NCBI GenBank assembly: GCA_003514205.1
Contig: DORQ01000079.1
Span: forward strand, 1-8,245
Direction: 5' to 3'
Source of the DNA: Acidimicrobiaceae bacterium
GTDB lineage: Bacteria; Actinomycetota; Acidimicrobiia; Acidimicrobiales; Microtrichaceae
DNA length: 8,245 nucleotides
Each line of letters begins with the position of its first letter. Position 1 is the first letter of the stretch. A model generated the notes under the pieces. That model did no database searches. It was not told where the DNA came from and saw nothing but the letters and a program-made list of their open reading frames with translations. Positions 4,451-8,245 of the stretch are shown piece by piece. The position numbers were made by a program, and so were the translations under genes.

Positions 4451-5194
4451 TCAGGCGGTGCCTGAACATGAGGCAATCGTGTAACCACCGTATGATTTGA
4501 TGTTGGCGATCAAGATCCCGTCGACTTCGATGGAACACGAGATGTCACCACTATCTTGCGAGTTCTGCAAGCTTATATATACAAAGCTCCCAGGTTGAGC
4601 GCAGAAGTGATCGCCCATCGGCACGGGATCACTCTCTAAATGTATGGGTAGGTCGGGTGAATCCTGCGTGGTGCCACCTGGATACGCAGCTGTCATCTCG
4701 CCGTACTTGTACGGGGCGCTCGAAGTACCGTTGTAGATCACTTGGCGCAGAGTGCCAGGGCATTCGATCTCCCAAGAAGTTGGAGCGGGTCTCACTTCCG
4801 TGTATTCGATCCCTGAGAGCGCACTGTTCGAATGCACCACGAACACCCAGATGCCAGCGGAGCCGTCTACGTTCTCCACGGAACAACTGACCTTCTTCGT
4901 ATCGCCTTCGATAAGTTGCGCTGGAAGTTCGCACTGGTCGAACGGGACATGTGCCGTGTAAAGCGCTGTGCCGAGCGAAGCTTGGTCGAGTTGCACAGGC
5001 GGTGCCGTGGTCGTCGTCGGGGCTTCGGTAGTGGTCGGCACTTCGGTAGTGGTTGGCGCTTCGGTAGTGGTCGGTACCTCGGTCGTCGTCTGTGCTGACA
5101 CCGTCGCCGCATCCTCAACTCGTGACCCCGAATTTGATGAACATGAAACGAGCGCTGCTAGGGCGAGCGCTGTCAGTGCGATCCTTGATATCAC
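4451..5194 (-). CDS. Lipoprotein with Thr-Glu-Pro repeat linker and MmpS-like C-terminal domain
   Basis: A 247-aa secreted lipoprotein. Residues 1-18 are a signal peptide with lipobox LVSC and lipidated Cys18. Residues about 36-67 are a low-complexity spacer of TTTEVP/TTTEAP repeats. A middle domain (about 70-140) with CELPAQL and KKVSCSVENVDGS, then IWVFVVHS, recalls DUF4333-type 'C-P...G....C.V...dG...V.V' folds. The last 85 or so residues (QVIYNGT, YPGGTTQ, SFVYISLQNSQDSGDISC, SIEVDGILIANIKSYGGYTIASCSG) match the MmpS-type beta-sandwich pattern 'sAqN.gdsG.itC.I.VDG..i....S.G.y.iatCsG'. MmpS proteins assist MmpL exporters in mycobacteria, but no MmpL gene is nearby and a lipid anchor replaces the usual transmembrane helix. 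The start is GTG 5194, with GGAGAA about 8 bases upstream. It is oriented against the element genes and is probably anchored on the outer face of the membrane. The MmpS-like assignment is fairly firm, the middle domain less so. Confidence 0.75.
   Translation of the reverse strand: MISRIALTALALAALVSCSSNSGSRVEDAATVSAQTTTEVPTTTEAPTTTEVPTTTEAPTTTTAPPVQLDQASLGTALYTAHVPFDQCELPAQLIEGDTKKVSCSVENVDGSAGIWVFVVHSNSALSGIEYTEVRPAPTSWEIECPGTLRQVIYNGTSSAPYKYGEMTAAYPGGTTQDSPDLPIHLESDPVPMGDHFCAQPGSFVYISLQNSQDSGDISCSIEVDGILIANIKSYGGYTIASCSGTA
5018..5089 (-). repeat. Four tandem 18-bp units encoding (TTTE[V/A]P)n
   Basis: Units at 5018-5035, 5036-5053, 5054-5071 and 5072-5089 differ at only a few positions (plus-strand consensus CGGNNCTTCGGTAGTGGT) and encode alternating TTTEVP and TTTEAP. 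A further run of Thr codons follows at 5006-5017. The near-identical DNA implies recent duplication, so the spacer could vary in length between strains. Confidence 0.85.
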
Positions 5195-5346
5195 TTGTCG
5201 TTCTCCGTCCGCTTAGTTCACATCAACTATCGGCTTAGCCGCCGGTCTCTTTAACCGGTTCCGTCGGACTTCCCCTCGCCGGTCTGCAGTGCGGCCAAGT
5301 GTGCCTGGCTCCATTCCGGACGCTCATCCGAAGGCGTTCGATAATC

Positions 5347-5384
5347 CAACGGACGTTGAATAGCTGAACGGTCGCAGATATCAT
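5347..5384 (+). promoter_or_regulatory. Promoter of the serine recombinase with overlapping palindrome
   Basis: TTGAAT (5356-5361) and TATCAT (5379-5384) are separated by exactly 17 bp and form the best promoter in the window. The -10 ends 6 nt before the ATG at 5391, so the transcript would be leaderless. CAACGGACGTTG (5347-5358), a perfect 5+2+5 palindrome, overlaps the -35, and GATATC (5377-5382) overlaps the -10. Both are placed where a bound protein would block RNA polymerase. Confidence 0.55.
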
Positions 5385-5390
5385 TCGTCA

Positions 5391-6059
5391 ATGACATCAA
5401 TATCTGGATATTGCCGAACGAGCACCGAGGATCAGGCATACGGCATCGAGGTACAAAGGACGGCCATCCTCGCCCGATACCCCGACGCAACGATGACGAT
5501 TGAGCACGCAAGCGGCAAGGACCGAGCCGGTCGGCCGAAATTCGAAACCGTGCTGAAGAATGTCTGCCGAACAGGGGGGACCCTTGTAGTCACCAAGATT
5601 GACCGGCTCAGCCGTGCCGTCAGCGACGTGGCCGAGATCGTCCGTTGCATCGAGCAGTGTGGCGGCACATTGCACGTGCTCGAACTAGGCGAACCTACAG
5701 GCACGCCGCATGCGGAACTCACGCGGAACATGCTCGCTTCCGTGGGGCAGATGGAGCGGCGTCTGATCTCGGAGCGCACGAAAGCAGGGTTGGCAGTTGC
5801 GAAATCAAAGGGTGTCAAGCTCGGTGGAGCAAGAGTTCCTGGACGTCGAGCCGACGGCACCCCGACGGGAAAGACGCCAAGGCCAGCCGGACGCAAACCT
5901 TCGAAACATCTTGACCCACGAAGAATTGCAGTCAATCGGGCGATTGACGCCGGTCTGACTGCGTCACAGGTGCTCGCTACTGTGGATGGGACCACGACGG
6001 CCTTCGTTGCCAAGGTACGTCGTGAGCGGCAGGCTGCTGCCGATCTGCGGAGCGCTTGA
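5391..6059 (+). CDS. Serine recombinase (resolvase/invertase family)
   Basis: A 222-aa small serine recombinase that would cut and rejoin DNA through a 5'-phosphoserine. The N-terminal catalytic domain has the hallmark residues: Arg9 and nucleophile Ser11 in GYCRTSTEDQ, GKDRAGRPKFETVL (42-55), VTKIDRLSRAVSD (67-79, Arg72 and Arg75), and the long E-helix QMERRLISERTKAGLAVAKS (120-139, Arg123/124). A Gly/Pro/Arg-rich linker (about 145-172) leads to a C-terminal helix-turn-helix (RRIAVNRAIDAGLTASQVLA, 177-196). It is slightly longer than typical resolvases (about 180-200 aa) because of the linker. ATG 5391 fits a leaderless start 6 nt after TATCAT. It may serve as a resolvase for a transposon or a cargo recombinase; no adjacent transposase is seen. 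All catalytic positions are intact. Confidence 0.9.
   Translation: MTSISGYCRTSTEDQAYGIEVQRTAILARYPDATMTIEHASGKDRAGRPKFETVLKNVCRTGGTLVVTKIDRLSRAVSDVAEIVRCIEQCGGTLHVLELGEPTGTPHAELTRNMLASVGQMERRLISERTKAGLAVAKSKGVKLGGARVPGRRADGTPTGKTPRPAGRKPSKHLDPRRIAVNRAIDAGLTASQVLATVDGTTTAFVAKVRRERQAAADLRSA
5398..5413. repeat. Palindrome CAATATC-TG-GATATTG at the 5' end of the recombinase gene
   Basis: A perfect 7+2+7 inverted repeat overlapping codons 3-8. Its GATAT arm recurs at 5377-5381 over the -10 box. Such spacing fits a dimeric DNA-binding protein, possibly the recombinase itself acting as autorepressor or at a recombination subsite. Confidence 0.45.
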
Positions 6060-6605
6060 ATCCTTGGATGCGGCTACAACGGAACCGATACGTCGACGCC
6101 GGAATCTACTTGCACTTTGGCCCCGCAGACCTCGATCAGACGTTGTGACGATTATAGACCTGGACGAACGGCTCCTTAGGGCAGTGCTCTTAACATGTCA
6201 GCCCCCGAGCATCATTCCAGCCGAGTGTGGGCGTCGCCCGGGATACTGCCGGGGAAGCCAGCGGACCCGATCCTCGCACTGCTGCGCCACCTGGCCGTCG
6301 GCGCCATGTGTCCGGCGGGAGTGGTTCGTGTAGTTTCACCATCAACGCCGTCGCACCTTCGATGGCCTTTCCATACTGCGCACATCCACTTCGTGCCAGC
6401 CGCTCGTGTTCGTCAACAGAACCGACTCATTCGGCTCGTCAGGCTCAACTCGCAGTGTCGTCACTCTGGGCTTCAGTTTGCAGGAGGACCCACTGGGATC
6501 TCCCTTTAGGAGTTCGGCCTTGTGGCCGATGAAGGATGCGAGTGGCGCATAGCCACTCCTGCCTTCTGCGCTGCTCGCAGCCTGAACCGAAGAGACGAGG
6601 TAACG
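6060..6605. other. Long stretch without a convincing gene
   Basis: About 545 bp between the recombinase and the small lipoprotein. Several frames are open on both strands but none has a recognisable domain or a well-placed start. The most protein-like pieces are a plus-strand frame from ATG 6195 (first 44 codons fairly GC-rich at position three) and a minus-strand tail around 6342-6460 (LLTNTSGWHEVDVRSM). They may be remnants of decayed genes. Short hairpins at 6515-6528 and 6540-6558 lie near its right end. Confidence 0.4.
6540..6558 (+). repeat. Hairpin in the leader of the small lipoprotein gene
   Basis: GAGTGGC (6540-6546) and GCCACTC (6552-6558) form a perfect 7-bp stem with a 5-base loop, 47 bases before the ATG at 6606. 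A smaller stem CGGCC/GGCCG (6515-6528) precedes it. No T tract follows, so a leader-RNA structure or operator is more likely than a terminator. Confidence 0.35.
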
Positions 6606-6986
6606 ATGGGAATTCGGCAGGCATTCCTGGCCGTAGGTGCGACAGCCGTGTTGAGCGGGTGCATGTCCGAAGGGACTTCGTCCGACACCAGACAGGTGAC
6701 CGAATCGACGCTGTTGCCGGGTGAGGAAGGATGTCAGCGGCTGCGGGATCTGCTCGTCGATCTTTCCCTTTCTAGTCAACCGTCCACAGAAATGTCTGCG
6801 GAGGCAGCGGATGCAATGATCATGCGCCTAGCGGTGATCGCCTACCTGTTTGACAACTCGACAGAAAGGCTGAAGACCGCAGCTGCGTATCTGGTCGCCA
6901 CAGTTGATGCCGGCGACATGCCTGGCATCCTTGCGTCGGTCGCCAACATAGGTTCTGCTTGTACGGAGGCCGGTTACTTGGCCTGA
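6606..6986 (+). CDS. Small lipoprotein of unknown function
   Basis: A 126-aa protein with a signal peptide (MGIRQAFLAVGATAVLSGC) ending in the lipobox LSGC, lipid-modified Cys19. The mature part begins with a Ser/Thr-rich spacer (20-37) and then a helical domain (RLRDLLVDLSL, EAADAMIMRLAVIAYLF, RLKTAAAYLVATVDAG, GILASVANIGSACTEAGYL). Cys43 and Cys119 are the only other cysteines and could form a disulfide outside the membrane. I do not recognise the family. ATG 6606 is preferred because GAGG sits 5 bases upstream and because it puts the signal peptide at the N-terminus; the frame extends 28 codons further up without a signal sequence. The gene stands alone, followed by its own terminator. Function unknown; probably a membrane-anchored surface protein. 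Confidence 0.65.
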   Translation: MGIRQAFLAVGATAVLSGCMSEGTSSDTRQVTESTLLPGEEGCQRLRDLLVDLSLSSQPSTEMSAEAADAMIMRLAVIAYLFDNSTERLKTAAAYLVATVDAGDMPGILASVANIGSACTEAGYLA

Positions 6987-6990
6987 GGCC

Positions 6991-7008
6991 AGCCCCGCAA
7001 GGGGCTTT
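6991..7008 (+). terminator. Intrinsic terminator after the small lipoprotein
   Basis: AGCCCC (6991-6996), tetraloop GCAA (a stable GNRA loop), GGGGCT (7001-7006), then TT and CC. The stem is perfect and starts 4 bases after the TGA. The T tract is short, which is common in GC-rich genomes. Confidence 0.65.
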
Positions 7009-7092
7009 CCCTGACCGCTCATGAAGCGAGGTAGTGAGCCGATAAATCAGATCGTGAACGAACGGCGCTCGGCATAAGAATTAAGGGACGGC

Positions 7093-7961
7093 ATGGCGAA
7101 GGAGCAAAGCAGCGTTGCACAAGATGTGGTTGGCCTCGTTGGGCTTGCACCGTGGTGGGTTGGGATCTCGCTCGCCGTTGGGTCCTACTTCGGCCTTCAT
7201 CATTTGGCCGAGCGAACGGTGGTGCTCGACTCAGGCGCAATCCAATCATCGCTTGGGCACACTCTCTGGCACACAGTGGCCGTGGTCGGGCAATGGCTTC
7301 TTCCCCTGCTCTTCGTGTTGGGCGCAGCCAACTCAGTCATCACACGCCGACGGCGGAAGCGGATCACCAGCGACATGAGCGGCGAAGATCCCGCTGCGAC
7401 CATCAACAACCTGACCTGGCGAGAATTCGAAATGCTGGTTGGCGAGGCGTATCGGCTAGAAGGTTTCGGCGTGCAGGAAACAGCCGCAGGTGCGGATGGC
7501 GGCGTTGACCTCGTACTCAAGAAGGGCACAGAGACGATACTGGTTCAGTGCAAGCACTGGCGTTCCCAAACAGTGGGCGTAAAGGTGGTGCGAGAGTTGT
7601 TTGGAGTGGTCAGCGCAAGAGGGCGACGGGCGGGGTGGTGGCCACGTCGGGCAAATTCAGCGCTGACGCCACGGCCTTTGCGTCAGGCCGGAATCTGGAC
7701 TTGGTGGACGGGCCACGTCTGATCAAGATGATTCGCACGGTGCAAGGGCGTGGCGTCAACTTGTCGGAGCCGACAGGGGATGCTGCGATACCTCAACCGG
7801 CTTCACCGATCCGCACTACAACAACGTCGGCGACGTCTCCTGACTGTCCAACGTGCTCGCAGCCAATGGTTCGGCGCACGGCCACCAAGGGCGCACGAGT
7901 CGGTTCAAACTTCTGGGGATGTCGGTCCTACCCGACGTGTCGTGGAACCCGTCCCATTTAG
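7093..7961 (+). pseudogene. Membrane-anchored Mrr-type restriction endonuclease, disrupted by a one-base frameshift
   Basis: The first frame (7093-7722) begins with two membrane segments (WWVGISLAVGSYFGL, 21-35; VAVVGQWLLPLLFVLGAA, 62-79) and a basic RRRRKR stretch. An Mrr-type nuclease domain follows: LTWREFEMLVGEAYRLEGF (107-125), Asp139 in GGVDLVL, and Gln152-Lys154 in VQCKHW, the D...QxK catalytic set. At 7618-7624 the frame is lost; one missing G in the AGAGGGCG run would join VVSARG to ATGGVVATSGKFSADATAFA in the next frame, which runs to TAG 7961. That part adds the rest of the nuclease fold and a topoisomerase-type zinc finger (CPTC, then WGCRSYPTCRGTRPI). Restored length is about 289 aa, normal for this two-membrane-segment family, which as I recall it reads 'ARGATGG' at the break. 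As sequenced the first frame would end in 32 unrelated residues, so the protein is probably inactive, though the catalytic residues precede the break. AAGGGA (7083-7088) precedes the ATG. Mrr proteins cut modified DNA; the membrane segments make the role less certain. Confidence 0.85.
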
Positions 7962-8164
7962 CGGCGGCGGCGATTTGTAGCCCAGCGGACCGAGGGTGAA
8001 GCAACAATCCTGGCAGCACGGCTCGACGCCGAAGGCTCATCCGTCGGGTGCAGATGTCTAGCTGTCATCGACGGACCCTTTGGTTCGAGAATCTGTTCGA
8101 TCTCGTCCGCCAACAAGAGTTCCGCACGGACGTGCTGTATTAGGTCCGATTTGAATACCCAGCG

Positions 8165-8195
8165 AAGTCGGCCGAATTGTTCCTGCGGCCGACTT
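8165..8195. repeat. Perfect 10-bp inverted repeat AAGTCGGCCG/CGGCCGACTT
   Basis: Arms at 8165-8174 and 8186-8195 are exact reverse complements around an 11-base loop. Neither strand has a T tract after the stem, so it is not a clear intrinsic terminator. It could be an operator, a transposition-related structure or a terminator relying on the stem alone. Confidence 0.6.
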
Positions 8196-8208
8196 GGAAA
8201 GGTACGTC

Positions 8209-8245
8209 ACGGTGATTGAGAGGGTGAGTCCCATCAAGTGGTGTA
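8209..8245. mobile_element. Possible IS256-family insertion sequence end entering from the right
   Basis: Read on the minus strand the window ends TACACCACTTGATGGGAC, which resembles, from memory, the 'TACACCACTT...GGGAC' sequence near termini of actinobacterial IS256 (Mutator) elements. No transposase sequence is inside the window, so this rests on a short resemblance only. Confidence 0.22.

Larger units (their letters stand above)
7962..8245. other. Right-edge stretch without a recognised gene
   Basis: No gene is supported on either strand. It contains a 7-bp inverted repeat TCCGTCG/CGACGGA (8040-8046 and 8069-8075), the perfect 10-bp inverted repeat at 8165-8195, and a possible insertion-sequence end at the extreme right. 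Minus-strand frames open from the edge to about 8140 and 8060, but nothing in them is recognised. Confidence 0.4.

Noticed and set aside
4867..5118. Arg/Pro-rich frames around the lipoprotein repeat region on both strands
   Set aside because: They are by-products of reading the 18-bp repeats in other frames.
5242..5258. CCGGT/ACCGG inverted repeat as a terminator
   Set aside because: The stem is only 5 bp with a 7-base loop and no T tract, and it lies upstream of both flanking genes rather than after one.
6195..6509. 104-codon plus-strand frame in the gene-poor region
   Set aside because: The first 44 codons are moderately coding-like but the rest is not; no ribosome site, leaderless layout or recognisable domain.
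6342..6779. 145-codon minus-strand frame ending in a protein-like tail
   Set aside because: Most of it lies opposite the small lipoprotein gene, which has a clear signal peptide, ribosome site and terminator; only the tail looks protein-like and cannot be assigned.
7548..7961. Independent 137-aa gene for the zinc-finger half of the Mrr protein
   Set aside because: Its start lies inside the nuclease domain in the wrong frame; family-like sequence only begins at the frameshift point, so it is the second half of a broken gene.
8080..8100. GGTTCGAGAATC as a tRNA T-loop
   Set aside because: The flanking bases do not form a 5-bp T stem, and no acceptor or anticodon arm can be drawn around it.
1..8245. 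CRISPR array
   Set aside because: The only tandem repeats are the 18-bp protein-coding units at 5018-5089, without spacers; the GGTGACA copies are too short and irregular for CRISPR repeats.

Overview
The window looks like Actinomycetota DNA. Supporting signs are the moderately high GC with GC-rich third codon positions, GTG starts, -10 boxes placed so close to start codons that transcripts would be leaderless, a lipoprotein with a C-terminal domain resembling mycobacterial MmpS proteins, and a Thr-Glu-Pro surface linker (repeats of TTTEVP/TTTEAP) common in secreted proteins of Acidimicrobiia-like lineages. The class-level placement is an inference. The window reads as accessory DNA next to a housekeeping-type amidase gene.

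Layout. (1) 1-192, minus strand: the N-terminal 64 codons of an amidase (GatA-like amidase-signature family) running off the left edge. (2) 281-4233, plus strand: a compact integrative-element module. It holds a tyrosine integrase, then three translationally coupled genes joined by 4-base overlaps (small excisionase-like helix-turn-helix protein, OB-fold/DUF669-like protein, SF3/D5-like helicase ATPase). These are followed by about 320 bp of structured noncoding DNA rich in GGTGACA repeats (candidate replication origin or multi-site operator), a 73-aa unknown protein, and a Cys/His 'CxxHG' zinc-motif protein that seems to be frameshifted near its C-terminus. (3) 4234-5194: a gene-poor stretch with possible coding remnants and hairpins, then a minus-strand lipoprotein with a repeat linker and an MmpS-like C-terminal domain. 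(4) 5347-6059: a well-formed promoter and a serine recombinase (resolvase/invertase type), with palindromes on the promoter and the first codons. (5) 6060-6605: about 545 bp without a convincing gene. (6) 6606-7008: a small lipoprotein followed by a clean GNRA-loop hairpin terminator. (7) 7093-7961: an Mrr-type restriction endonuclease with two N-terminal membrane segments and a C-terminal topoisomerase-type zinc finger, broken by a single-base frameshift at a G-run. (8) 7962-8245: no gene seen; a perfect 10-bp inverted repeat and a sequence reminiscent of an IS256-family terminus at the right edge.

How the parts could work together. The int-xis-(ssDNA-binding-like)-helicase-repeat block has the parts of a self-replicating but minimal element, resembling a phage satellite or small actinobacterial integrative element: integrate/excise, then replicate from the repeat cluster using the helicase. 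No capsid, terminase, relaxase or FtsK-type transfer gene is seen here, so mobility would depend on genes outside the window or on a helper. The serine recombinase, broken Mrr gene and possible IS end suggest a hotspot where mobile and defence genes have accumulated and partly decayed. All functions are inferred from reading the sequence; no database search was run.
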